The position numbers were made by a program, and so were the translations under genes. 64,000 bases of DNA, from NCBI GenBank assembly GCA_024233875.1, contig JACKPB010000001.1:124001-188000 (forward strand). Direction: 5' to 3'. Each line of letters opens with the position of its first letter. The first letter of the stretch is position 1. This DNA comes from Leptospiraceae bacterium. Lineage in GTDB: Bacteria; Spirochaetota; Leptospiria; Leptospirales; Leptospiraceae. The notes under the pieces were generated by a model, which ran no database searches, was not told where the DNA came from, and saw nothing but the letters and a program-made list of their open reading frames with translations. Positions 52,999 to 62,700 of this stretch are shown here, in pieces.

Positions 52999-55131
52999 AT
53001 GAAAAAAATTTCCCTACTACTAGTGATTCTGTCTTTATTTGTAATTTATTTTGCTTTAGATTTGGGACAATATTTGAATTTCCAAAATTTGAAATCCAAG
53101 CAGGGAGAGTTACGTCAATACACTTCAGATCATACTATTCTTTCTGTTCTAATTTTTTCATCTATCTATATTCTAAGCGTAGCTCTTTCCTTTCCGGGTG
53201 CAACCATTCTTACTCTTGCGGCTGGTGCAATCTTCGGTCTGGGTCTGGGTACTTTGATTGTTTCCTTTTCTTCGAGCCTGGGAGCAACTGCCAATTTCTT
53301 GATCTCCAGATATCTATTGAGAGATACTGTGGAGAAAAAATTCCCTGACAAACTGAAGACAATCAATAAAGGAATTCGTGAAGAGGGAAGTTACTATCTC
53401 TTCACACTCAGAATGCTACCCGTATTTCCATTTTTTCTAATCAATCTGACTATGGGGTTGACGGAGATCTCTGTATTTCGATTCTTTTGGGTGAGTCAGG
53501 TAGGAATGCTCTCGGGGACTCTCGTTTATGTAAATGCAGGGACTCAGTTGTCCCTGATTCAATCTCCCTCAGGAATTTTTTCCATTCCTATTCTTCTTTC
53601 CTTTAGCCTTCTCGGTCTCTTTCCTTTACTTGCTAAGATTGTCCTGAACAGGATTCGCCGAAATCGTTTTCTTCGAAAATTCAGAAAACCAAAATCCTTT
53701 GATTACAATCTCATCAGTATAGGTGCCGGTGCCGCAGGTTTGGTCTCCTCTTATATAGGTGCTACTGTACGGGCAAAAGTTGCTATCGTAGAAAGAAATA
53801 AAATGGGAGGAGACTGCCTGAATACCGGATGTGTTCCTTCCAAAGCCCTGATTGCATCTGCTAAGAAAGTCCATCTTTCGAAAACTGCCGGAAAATACGG
53901 GTTGGACTCTGTAGAGGTTCGATTCTCCTTCCCTAAGATTATGAATCGAATCCAAAAAGTCATTCGGGATATTGAACCCCATGATTCCATAGAGAGATAT
54001 ACAGGTTTGGGGGTTGAATGTCATACAGGAGAAGCCAGGATAAAATCTCCATACGAAGTTGAAATCAATGGAAAAGTGTATACTACCGAATCGATAATCA
54101 TTGCCACCGGAGCAGAACCCATAGTTCCGAAAATTCCCGGTCTGGAAAAGGTTCCTCATCTGACTTCAGAAACGCTCTGGAAACTGGAAAAACTTCCGGA
54201 AAGGTTACTGGTGATCGGAGGAGGTCCGATAGGTTGTGAAATGGCACAGAGCTTTTCACGCCTGGGTTCCAAAGTTCAAATCATTGAGATGGCTTCACGT
54301 CTATTAGGAAAAGAAGACATCAAGATTTCAGAAGGGATTCAGAGAATCTTTGAAAAAGAGGGGATCGGTGTTCACTGTGAAAGTAAAGCTGCCTTATTTT
54401 CAGAGGGAGAGAATGGATATGTATTGGAATGTGAATCAAAAGCGGGTAAGATTCTATTTGAGTTTGATCAGGTCATTCTAGCTCTTGGACGAAGGGCTAG
54501 AACAAAAGGATTCGGTCTGGAAGAGTTGGGGATAGAAATCAAATCCGATGGTAGTCTGGAAGTGGATGAGTTTATGGCTACCAAATATCCCAATATCTTT
54601 GCATGTGGTGACGTAGTAGGAGCATATCAGTTTACTCACACAGCTTCCCATCAGGCCTGGTACGCCAGCGTAAATGCACTTTTTGGAGGGTTCAAAAAGT
54701 TTAAGGCTGATTATCGTGTGATACCTCGCGTAACATTCACGGATCCCGAAGTGGCCACTGTAGGATTGACAGAATCAGAGCTTATTGAACAGGGCCTCGA
54801 GTTTGAATCATATATCTATGAATTGTCTGATTTGGATCGGGCAATTGCGGAAGGGGAAACGGAAGGCTTCCTGAAAGTGTTGACTATGAAAAATTCTGAT
54901 AAAATTTTGGGCGTTAGTATTTTTGGTTTTCAGGCGGGAGAAATGATTTCTGAGTTTGTCTTTGCAATGAAATACAATCATGGTCTCAATGAAATCCTCG
55001 GCACTATTCATGCTTATCCAACTATGTCAGAAGCAAATAAATATTTAGCAGGTGTTTGGAAAAAGGCACATGCTCCTCAGAAGGCATTGCAGTACTTAGA
55101 AAAATACCACAAATGGAAGAGGCGATCATGA
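52999..55131 (+). CDS. TVP38/DedA-like membrane domain fused to FAD disulfide reductase
   Basis: About 710 aa. Residues 1-230 are a TVP38/TMEM64 (SNARE-associated) membrane domain: SFPGATILTLAAGAIFGLGLG, YLFTLRMLPVFPFFLINLTMG. From about 240 to the end is a class I pyridine-nucleotide disulfide oxidoreductase: IGAGAAGLVSSY (FAD), redox pair Cys273-Cys278 in GGDCLNTGCVPSK, GGGPIGCEMAQSFSRLG (NADH), FACGDVVG and the C-terminal HAYPTMSEANK. The fusion is a known bifunctional architecture resembling mercuric reductase/lipoamide dehydrogenase. There is no MerR or heavy-metal C-pair, so the substrate is open. The start is uncertain: ATG at 52960 and 52819 are in frame. Overlaps the DUF547 gene. Confidence 0.88.
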   Translation: MKKISLLLVILSLFVIYFALDLGQYLNFQNLKSKQGELRQYTSDHTILSVLIFSSIYILSVALSFPGATILTLAAGAIFGLGLGTLIVSFSSSLGATANFLISRYLLRDTVEKKFPDKLKTINKGIREEGSYYLFTLRMLPVFPFFLINLTMGLTEISVFRFFWVSQVGMLSGTLVYVNAGTQLSLIQSPSGIFSIPILLSFSLLGLFPLLAKIVLNRIRRNRFLRKFRKPKSFDYNLISIGAGAAGLVSSYIGATVRAKVAIVERNKMGGDCLNTGCVPSKALIASAKKVHLSKTAGKYGLDSVEVRFSFPKIMNRIQKVIRDIEPHDSIERYTGLGVECHTGEARIKSPYEVEINGKVYTTESIIIATGAEPIVPKIPGLEKVPHLTSETLWKLEKLPERLLVIGGGPIGCEMAQSFSRLGSKVQIIEMASRLLGKEDIKISEGIQRIFEKEGIGVHCESKAALFSEGENGYVLECESKAGKILFEFDQVILALGRRARTKGFGLEELGIEIKSDGSLEVDEFMATKYPNIFACGDVVGAYQFTHTASHQAWYASVNALFGGFKKFKADYRVIPRVTFTDPEVATVGLTESELIEQGLEFESYIYELSDLDRAIAEGETEGFLKVLTMKNSDKILGVSIFGFQAGEMISEFVFAMKYNHGLNEILGTIHAYPTMSEANKYLAGVWKKAHAPQKALQYLEKYHKWKRRS

Positions 55132-55847
55132 AGATTCTGGTATTTCTTTTTCTAATTCTTTCCACAGGGATTTTAGGTTTTGATCATGATCACAAACGTT
55201 TCAATGGCGTATTGCAAAAGTATGTCAAACAGGGGAAGGTAAATTATTCCTCCCTTCAAAAAGACTCAGAGTTTCCGATGTACTTGAAAGAGCTCTCAGG
55301 AGTATCTCAGGAAGAGTACAATTCCTTTTCTGTAGATCAAAAGCTTTCCTTTCTGATCAACGCCTACAACGCATTTACATTTCAATTGATCCTGGATCAT
55401 TATCCCGTAAAAAGTATTAAAAAAATTGGAGGCTTTTTCCGTAGTCCCTGGAAAGTAGAGTTTTTCCAACTACTTGGTAAAAAGAGAAATCTGGATTGGA
55501 TTGAACATGAAAATCTCAGAGTTTTCTTTCGGGAGCCCAGAATTCATTTTGCGATTGTCTGTGCATCCAAGGGCTGCCCACCTATAAGAAATGAAGCATA
55601 TACTCCAACTAAATTGAATTCACAACTGCAATCACAAACAGAAGAGTTTTTTAAGGATTCAAAAAAGAATTATTTTGATTTGGAATCAAAAACATTTTAT
55701 GTATCTCCCATTTTTAAATGGTTTGAAAAGGATTTTACCCGAGAAAACGAGATTAGAGTATTTTTACAAAAGAGTCTAGATGTGAAGATAGAACCTAAGG
55801 AGACAAGAGTGAAGTATACTGATTATGATTGGACTTTGAATGAATGA
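55128..55847 (+). CDS. DUF547 protein, exported
   Basis: 239 aa. Signal peptide KILVFLFLILSTGILGFD; the mature part has the DUF547 signature: LSFLINAYNAFTFQLILDHYP, KVEFFQLLGKKRNLDWIEHENLR, PRIHFAIVCASKGCPPIRNEAY and the Cys in the SKGCP loop. DUF547 proteins often accompany TVP38/DedA and FAD-reductase genes, as here, where the ATG overlaps the reductase stop. A thiol-linked role outside the membrane is plausible but not shown. An in-frame ATG at 55056 lies inside the preceding gene; the ATG at 55128 is preferred because of the signal peptide. Confidence 0.88.
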   Translation: MKILVFLFLILSTGILGFDHDHKRFNGVLQKYVKQGKVNYSSLQKDSEFPMYLKELSGVSQEEYNSFSVDQKLSFLINAYNAFTFQLILDHYPVKSIKKIGGFFRSPWKVEFFQLLGKKRNLDWIEHENLRVFFREPRIHFAIVCASKGCPPIRNEAYTPTKLNSQLQSQTEEFFKDSKKNYFDLESKTFYVSPIFKWFEKDFTRENEIRVFLQKSLDVKIEPKETRVKYTDYDWTLNE

Positions 55848-56881
55848 AACCTTTCAACGTCTACTTCCTCGTACATTCATTCAAAATTTCTGGAATGGAT
55901 CTAAAAAACTAATCGAAATACATGTCATCATTAAAGAAATCTAATCTATTTGAATATTATAATGTATCAATATATCTTTATAGAAATGAGAAATGTTGGT
56001 TTATGAAATAAGTTATTATGGTTCTAATATTATTAGCTCACCTTACGCAATTTTTTTCTTTTAAACATTTTTATTTTTTTAATACATAATCATATTTTAC
56101 TAATAGATCGATAAAAATAGGGTTTTAGGGGACGATGAGTCCCCAATTTGCCGAAGGGCTCCCTTTCATTATCCTCACCTTTTGCACGAAGTGCTTAAGG
56201 TGAGTTATTAGTTAAATTCTTTCTCTAAATTAAGTGAATAGATCTAGTTTTTTCCTTTGTTGGGTGTTGGGATTTCTGCGTTTAGAAAGTGTGGACTCCT
56301 CTTTTCCATTCTCCAGAGATTAGAAATTATGGGAAGCTTTCTGGGTTTTGTATAATGTTTTTCATACATAATCTGTGAAAAGAAAATGCATCTTGGATTG
56401 AAAATTAAAATGCGTACATTCAAAGCATCCTATTTAGATTAGTTCTAAATAATATATTTGATTTGTTATAAAAATACTTGTTTTGATTCTGTTTTTCATT
56501 TGAACTTTTAAAAACTAGTTGATTTAATTGGAAAATCCTATCAATGGTTCTAATGAGTCTTATGGAGCTTTGGGTCAGATTTTCATTTATTGTTTCTGGG
56601 CTTTGGTATCACTTGAATTTGTTAGATGAGATTTAGAGAGATATGAATATCGGTTTTCAGAATTATTCACAAATGTCTTCCTTTGGTATGTTGCAATTCA
56701 TTTGTAGATTCTAAGGATAAGGGTAGACTCCTGAGTGTGATTGTGACTCTGAAAATGGAAAGTTGCCATGAAGTACCGGTAAGTAAAACGATATAAGCAT
56801 TATGATTTCATTAAACAATTCAATATATATAAATATCAAGAATTAAAGGCTGGGACTCTAGTTTAGAGAAGGTATAGAATT
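55848..56881. other. Large AT-rich intergenic region with repeat copy 2
   Basis: 1034 bp without a credible gene. It contains repeat copy 2 at 56036-56205. The rest is AT-rich with no clear promoter pair, RNA gene or terminator. The final 60 bp before the next gene (TATATATAAATATC and GAGAAGG) hold its promoter and ribosome site. Length and base composition are unlike the compact gaps elsewhere in the window. Confidence 0.6.
56036..56205. repeat. MITE-like repeat, copy 2
   Basis: 170 bp, nearly the same sequence as 2696-2864. The left end is CTCACCTTACGC and the right end GCTTAAGGTGAG (one end partly diverged), with TA at 56034-56035 and 56206-56207. The right end forms CTCACCTTTTGCAC-GAA-GTGCTTAAGGTGAG, a longer hairpin than in copy 1; the central hairpin is GGGGAC ... 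GTCCCC where copy 1 has mismatched or wobble pairs, so structure is kept while sequence changes. It lies in a large intergenic region and does not disrupt a gene. Confidence 0.8.
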
Positions 56882-57334
56882 ATGAAAAAGTCAACACTAA
56901 AGAACAAAACAAAATCTACCGGCAAACCTCCAAAAACTGTCCAAAAAAAGAAGACAGTTCTATCTAAAAAGAAAGATTCTAAATCTGCAAATCAGAAAAC
57001 AGTAGCTTCTCCTGTTAAATCCTTAAATGCCTTTCATTCTGCAAATTATAGAAGAAGGAAAAAAGGACTTCCTGACCTGAGTTGGAACGAATACAATAAG
57101 CAAAAAGTCGCCAAAGACAGTGCCGGTCGATTTCATCCAATCAAACAGGTAGCTATTACCAAAGCTCAATCCATTTTTGGAAAAGAGATTTTTTCAAAAA
57201 AGAAAGTTTGCAATAAATGCGGTGAGAAGAAGGTCCTGGCTGATTTTTCTATGAGATTTTCGCAGAAAGTGATTTTGAATGTTTGCAAGAATTGTGAGCA
57301 GGAAAGACAGAAAAAGTATTGGAAACAATCTTAA
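56882..57334 (+). CDS. Small lysine-rich zinc-finger protein
   Basis: 150 aa. Residues 1-60 are very rich in Lys, Ser and Thr; a middle part follows, and the C-terminus has KVCNKCGEKKVLADFSMRF ... NVCKNCEQERQKKYW, two CxxC pairs (about 109-143) that should bind one zinc ion, similar to the zinc region of small HNH-type or phage proteins, but no HNH catalytic residues are seen. Likely binds DNA or RNA. The ATG has GAGAAGG about nine bases before it. It ends 10 bp before the tRNA-Arg gene on the other strand. Confidence 0.7.
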   Translation: MKKSTLKNKTKSTGKPPKTVQKKKTVLSKKKDSKSANQKTVASPVKSLNAFHSANYRRRKKGLPDLSWNEYNKQKVAKDSAGRFHPIKQVAITKAQSIFGKEIFSKKKVCNKCGEKKVLADFSMRFSQKVILNVCKNCEQERQKKYWKQS

Positions 57335-57344
57335 GATTCTAAAT

Positions 57345-57418
57345 CGCGCCCTGGAGGATTTGAACCTCCAACCTTTTGATTCGTAGTCAAATACTCTATC
57401 CAGTTGAGCTAAGGGCGC
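57345..57418 (-). tRNA. tRNA-Arg (anticodon ACG)
   Basis: 74-nt cloverleaf on the minus strand: acceptor GCGCCCT/AGGGCGC, D-arm with AGCTCAGTTGGATAGAGT, anticodon stem TTTGA/TCAAA with loop CTACGAA (ACG, reads CGN with inosine), and T-arm GGAGGTTCAAATCCTCC. The CCA tail is not encoded. Confidence 0.95.
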
Positions 57419-57419
57419 T

Positions 57420-57794
57420 TTATGAATGCAGAAAACTATCTATCTTCGACACAGGCGTGTTGATGAGTTTGAGAACCATCTTCTTTTCGTTCTTTATTGA
57501 GTAAATAAAAAATGAAGAAAATCCAATATAGAAAATGACTCCGATGAAATGAAAGAGATTTGCCAGAATGGTTCCGATCACCGGGATCCAATAGAGCAAA
57601 CCGCCCAGAAGTAAAAACAGGAAAAAGTAAGCTGTCAAAACCATGGCTGTTATACAGTCTTTTCTAACTTTTTCATTTTCATAACTGATCATCAGAACCG
57701 GATACCAAAGAAAAAATATAGGAGTCAGAGCAATTCTACTCAGAATGTCATTGTCCATTACTTTGGATTTGAATTTCTCTATTAGAGCGTTCAT
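57420..57794 (-). CDS. Small multi-helix membrane protein
   Basis: 124 aa from the ATG at 57794. The longer open frame would run back through the tRNA-Ser gene and is rejected. Three membrane helices (about 20-35, 45-70, 75-100) and a lysine-rich C-terminus; the pattern recalls DUF4870-like small membrane proteins, but the resemblance is weak. Sits between tRNA-Ser and tRNA-Arg on the same strand, with the stop 2 bp from the tRNA-Arg 5' end. Confidence 0.6.
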   Translation of the reverse strand: MNALIEKFKSKVMDNDILSRIALTPIFFLWYPVLMISYENEKVRKDCITAMVLTAYFFLFLLLGGLLYWIPVIGTILANLFHFIGVIFYIGFSSFFIYSIKNEKKMVLKLINTPVSKIDSFLHS

Positions 57795-57826
57795 AGGGGT
57801 AAGATATTTCTTTTCAGGTAGAAAAC

Positions 57827-57915
<89 letters not shown>

Positions 57916-57924
57916 AAATCATTC

Positions 57925-58008
<84 letters not shown>

Positions 58009-58082
58009 CTGATTGGTTCCCATAATTCCTTCAAGGGGATGAGTGTCAATTTAATTTTTCAATAAGAGCTCTTTGAGTTCAA

Positions 58083-59039
58083 TCAGAGCATAAAAATCTC
58101 CTCCATCCAGGGCAAATACCAGGGGCAGAAGAAATCAGTTTGGAAAAACCCATTGTGACCACCGTGATTGGTAAGAAATATTTTCAGATTCTTATGAAAT
58201 GAGATTTTGTAAAAATCAGATGTATCGATAACGGGATCATCATGTGCACAGAGAATGTAACTATCAATTTTTAAATTTTTGAATGTATCTCCTGAAAAAG
58301 TATAGGATTGGAAGTACTCCCTAGCATTGATGAAAGGACTGTACTTCGGAACAACAGCTTCAGTGAGTTCCATGACAGTTTTGGACTTTAGATGGGAGCC
58401 GAATTCATAAATCTCCGGAAAGGCTTTTTGCTTTTTTATAAGGGACTCACTCCAGGCTTTTAGAAAATACTTTCTGAGAAAAGGATTTTGATCCATTTTT
58501 TCTGTACTTCTATAGGGATCAATTGCAGGACTGATCGCAATTACTTTCTTCAGTCTGGATTTTTGTGAAGAGTAAGAGTTCGCATATCGTAGTACATAGT
58601 TCCCACCGAGGGAGAAGCCCACCAAATAAACAGGCAATGAAGGAATGAGTTTAAAAATCTTTTTCATGGCCATTTTGAGATCATCCAGTCTGGCTCCATG
58701 AAACAAACCTTCATTCCAGCTATGCGTATCACCGTGATCACGGAGATTGACTCTGAGAATAGAAAAGCCTTTTTGGTAGAAGTATTCACCTGTCTTCAAA
58801 ATGTAGGCTGAGTCAGCGGATCCCTCCCATCCATGAATTAGAACCAAAAGCCCTCTCGGAGGGTTGTACGGTTCTGTTAGGTAAGATTTTAAGCGAATTC
58901 CCGATTCTTCCAGAACTACTTCTTTAGATTTGGAGAAGATTGGGTATTCAAATAATTTTTTAAATTTGTAACTAGCAAAGAAGGTTTGAATGAATGAGTA
59001 TCTGAAGAGAAATCTAGGGTGGGGTTCATCAAAAATCAT
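58083..59039 (-). CDS. Alpha/beta hydrolase, YheT/EMB8 family
   Basis: 318-aa serine hydrolase. LLVLIHGWEGSADSAYI is the oxyanion-hole region, VYLVGFSLGGNYVLRY the nucleophile elbow (GFSLGG), DDPVID supplies the acid and NHGGHNGF the histidine. Those features match COG0429/YheT-type esterases. There is no signal peptide. Substrate unknown. It lies upstream of the two tRNA-Ser genes and downstream of the two small lipoprotein genes, all on the minus strand. Confidence 0.88.
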   Translation of the reverse strand: MIFDEPHPRFLFRYSFIQTFFASYKFKKLFEYPIFSKSKEVVLEESGIRLKSYLTEPYNPPRGLLVLIHGWEGSADSAYILKTGEYFYQKGFSILRVNLRDHGDTHSWNEGLFHGARLDDLKMAMKKIFKLIPSLPVYLVGFSLGGNYVLRYANSYSSQKSRLKKVIAISPAIDPYRSTEKMDQNPFLRKYFLKAWSESLIKKQKAFPEIYEFGSHLKSKTVMELTEAVVPKYSPFINAREYFQSYTFSGDTFKNLKIDSYILCAHDDPVIDTSDFYKISFHKNLKIFLTNHGGHNGFFQTDFFCPWYLPWMEEIFML

Positions 59040-59051
59040 TAAATTACTTAA

Positions 59052-59456
59052 TTATTTTTTCTTTGGAGTTGGAATTTCTTTTTCTTTCTTTAGTTCTTTC
59101 AATTCATATTTGCAATAAGCAGTGATCTGCTTGGCTCCGAGTAGATTTAAAAAAAGGAAATTGTACAATCCATTCCAGCCACTGTAATTCGTTTCGAAAA
59201 GAGCAAGCTTTGACTCATAAGGTGATGACTCTATCATCTCATCAGGAACACAGAATGTTTCTAAAGGAATTTTTTTTTGGAGCGGGAAAAATCCAAAGAA
59301 AAAGTAGAAATTTGTGTCGTTTTTGGGTATATAGGATGAGAGCCTATTGATATTTTCTTTTTTTTTGACCTTATAGGTTATGGAAGCACAGTCTGTAGAT
59401 ACAATTAAAAAAAGTAGATATGCGAATATAATTAATATTTGTTTGAGGAATTTCAT
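59052..59456 (-). CDS. Bor-like lipoprotein, second of a tandem pair
   Basis: 134 aa. Signal and lipobox IIFAYLLFLIVSTDC (Cys about 23). The mature part FYFFFGFFPLQKKIPLETFCV ... LFNLLGAKQITAYC resembles, in order of hydrophobic blocks and the late cysteine, the neighbouring gene's product and the Bor/Iss family (outer-membrane lipoproteins associated with serum resistance in enterobacteria). It adds a lysine-rich tail (ELKKEKEIPTPKKK). ATG overlaps the previous gene's stop (ATGA). The relation is judged by eye, not by alignment. Confidence 0.7.
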   Translation of the reverse strand: MKFLKQILIIFAYLLFLIVSTDCASITYKVKKKENINRLSSYIPKNDTNFYFFFGFFPLQKKIPLETFCVPDEMIESSPYESKLALFETNYSGWNGLYNFLFLNLLGAKQITAYCKYELKELKKEKEIPTPKKK

Positions 59457-59764
59457 TTTTCTACCTCTTCGCAGTAAATGTAAGAAGTCCTGGGAGAATA
59501 GATATGAACTGTGAAAAAGGATAGAATCGCATCCGCATAAGTTTGTTTCTCCAGAACAGCAATGGGTAAATCACCGATGCATTCCTCTATCAAATCGATT
59601 TGACGGCTTTGAAAAAATCCCCAGAATATAAAGTTTGATTTGATACTTGTCCGGGGATGGGAATAATCTATCTCCTTATCCGGATAGAATTCAATCTTTT
59701 GGATCGTGCAATTCAGGATTAGCAGGAGGGGAAGAATGAGGAATAGGTGCTTGGATCGGTTCAT
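59453..59764 (-). CDS. Bor-like lipoprotein, first of a tandem pair
   Basis: 103 aa. Signal SKHLFLILPLLLILNC (Cys about 19). The mature part has IFWGFFQSRQIDLIEECIGDLP and SFFTVHIYSPRTSYIYCE, closely matching the Bor pattern WGL..xxxxDL..xC ... YTPRTVxVxC. These proteins sit on the outer membrane; in enterobacteria they affect serum survival, but no role is known here. The gene begins inside the 3' end of the czcA-like gene (74-bp overlap in another frame) and overlaps the next lipoprotein gene by 4 bp. Confidence 0.75.
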   Translation of the reverse strand: MNRSKHLFLILPLLLILNCTIQKIEFYPDKEIDYSHPRTSIKSNFIFWGFFQSRQIDLIEECIGDLPIAVLEKQTYADAILSFFTVHIYSPRTSYIYCEEVEK

Positions 59765-62700
59765 CTTTATTGGGTTTTCTCTTTTGTTTTTTCTGAATGA
59801 GTATAAGTAATTTTTCCATTGTAATTGGCAATAAAAATCTGGAAAATAGGGTAGAGGTAATGATTCCTCCGATCACAACCGTGGCGAGTGGACGCTGGAT
59901 CTCTGCACCGGAACTTGTGGAGATTGCCATAGGGATGAAACCGATGAGTGCTACTGTCTCGGTTGTCATTACCGGTCTCAGGGATTCGATAGCGGCTGTG
60001 ATCACACCCTGTTCCGGACTGTCACCCAATTTCAAACGATGTTTTAGCGTAGATGCATAGACTACTCCATTCAGTACGGCGATTCCGCTTACAGCTATGA
60101 ACCCAACCCCGGCAGGAATACTGAAAGGAAGTCCGCGTAATACAAGAGAGATGATTCCTCCCATCACAGCAAGGGGAACCACAATAAAAACTCCAAGAGC
60201 ATAGTAGATGCTCTCAAATGCGACCATAAGCATTCCAAAGATAATCGAGATAGCGATTGGAACCACCAGAGCGAGTCTGGACTTTGCTCTGGAGAAGTTT
60301 TCAAACTGCCCACCCCATTCTACCTTGGAACCCCTGGGCAATCCTTCGATATAAGACTTTGTGATTTCCTGAGCGTCATTGACAAATCCTACCAAATCTC
60401 TCCCTCTGACGTTTACTTCTACAAAGATTCTTCTCTGAAGAGCCTCCCTATAGATTGCTGCAGGACCTTCAACGATTTTGATCTCTGCTACCAGATCGAG
60501 GGGAACGATTCCTCCTGACTCTGTAGAAACAGGAATGTCGCCTATGTAGTTTAAATTTCGTGGATCAATGTCCAGCCGTATCACAAGATCAAATCGTTTG
60601 AAGTCTTCAAATACTTTACCAGCATTGGCTCCTACTCTTAAAGTTTGGGTTACTGTAAGGATTTCGTCCATACTGACGCCATACCTGGCCATAGCATGTC
60701 GATTGGGGATAATCTCCAATAGAGGAAGTCCGAGAACTCTTTGAACTCTTAAGTCAGCCGCACCGGGTATGGGACGAATGAGATCAGCAAGTTTGTCTGC
60801 ATTCGCTTTGAGTTCGGTTAGATTATTGCCGTAGAGCTTGATCACTACATCGGCCTTAGAGCCTGCGAGAAGGGCATTGACCCTGTTTTCTATAGGTTGC
60901 GAAATACTTATATAACTGGAGGGAACGGAGGCGAGAATCTTCTTTTTTATGAAACTCATCATACCTTCCAAATCAGAAGCTGAAGTCCAGACCTCTTTGG
61001 GTTGAAGTTTGATCATGATCTCTCCCTCATCTGACCCGACCGGTTCTGCCGCAGACTCTCCCCTTCCCATTCTGGAAACTGCACTCATCACTTCCGGTAT
61101 TTTGAGTAGCTGTTTCTCTATTTCTAGATTCAACTTTTTAGAATGATTTATGGCTGTGGATGGAAGTCTCTTGACATCGATAGCCAGTTCCCCTTCATCT
61201 ATTCGGGGAACAAATTCTGAACCGAGTCCCATACTAAGAACAATAGAAAATAGGAAGCAAGAAATTGCTAATAGAACGATCAATTTTCGAATCCTCATAC
61301 TGGCTATGAGTAAATCACTGTATTTTTTAGAGAGAGTATCCCAATACTTACTATGGTGCAATACGGGATACTTATAAACAATAGAAACAGCTGCAGGAAA
61401 GGTAGTCAATGAAAAGAGAAGTGCTACAGCAAGGGCAATCGCTACTGTGATTGCCATAGGACGAAACATTCTTCCTTCCACACCTTCGAGAGTCATCAAT
61501 GGCAAATAAACCAGCATAATGATACCGACAGAAAATGCAGCCGCAGTCCCGACTTTGATACAGCTCTCTTCTATGATTTTTTCGGAAGTGGCTTCAATAC
61601 TATTCATGGTATTGACTTTGTCATACAAATGTCTACTGCTGATGAAACCTGTGAGTATGGACTCCAGCATGACTATAGAACCATCCACGAGAAGTCCGAA
61701 GTCCAATGCTCCAAGACTCATAAGATTTCCGACTACGCCCAGAGAACGCATAAAAATAGTAGTGATGAGCATGGAAACCGGAATGGCAAGAGCAACAAGG
61801 ATAGCTCCTTTTACAGAACCGAGAAGTACGATAAGTAGAATGAATACTAAAAAGGCACCTTCCCCGAGGTTTATGAAAACTGTGCTCAGGGTTTTGTTAA
61901 TGAAGTCGGATCGATTGTAGAATGTTTCGATTTTCATTCCGGCGGGAAGATTTGCCCTTATCTCTTCCATTTTCAGGGTGACTTTTTTTACAACATCTCT
62001 GGAGTTCTTGCCCATTAGCATCATGACTGTGGCTCCAACAACTTCACCTTTGCCATCCCGGGTACAAACACCAAAGCGAAGAGCGGGTCCTGTTTTGATT
62101 CTAGCAATCTGGCCGAGAAAGAGGGGTATCCCCTCAGCATCTGTCTTAACGGCAGTTTGTTCCATTTCTGAAATGGATTGAAACTTTCCCGCAGCACGTA
62201 TTACTAACTGTTCACTACCTTTTTCTATGTAACCCCCACCTACATTCATATTGGATTCTTTTAGTTTATTCAAGATTTTGGAAAGGGTTAGTTCATGGGT
62301 CATAAGACGTTTTGGGTCAATGAGAACCTGGTATTGTCTGGCTTCACCACCCAGGATATTCAGGTCTATCACTCCGGGGACGGCTTTTAGGATACGGTAG
62401 ATTTCCCATTCCATATATGTACGGAGTTCTTCCGGAGAATGTCTATCCGATGTCAAAGTAAACTCATATATATCTCCGAGTCCTGTTGAAATAGGTGAAA
62501 GCTCAGGTCTTCCGTATTCGGAAGGAATCTCGGCCTCTGCAAGTTTCAGTCTCTCGTTTACTAGTTGTCTGGCAAAATATATGTCTACATTGTCTTTGAA
62601 GATGACAGTGACACTGCTGACACCGGTACGGGAGATTGAGCGTATCTCTTCAACGTCAGGAAGACCATTCAAGGCCAATTCAACAGGATAGGTTATGAAT

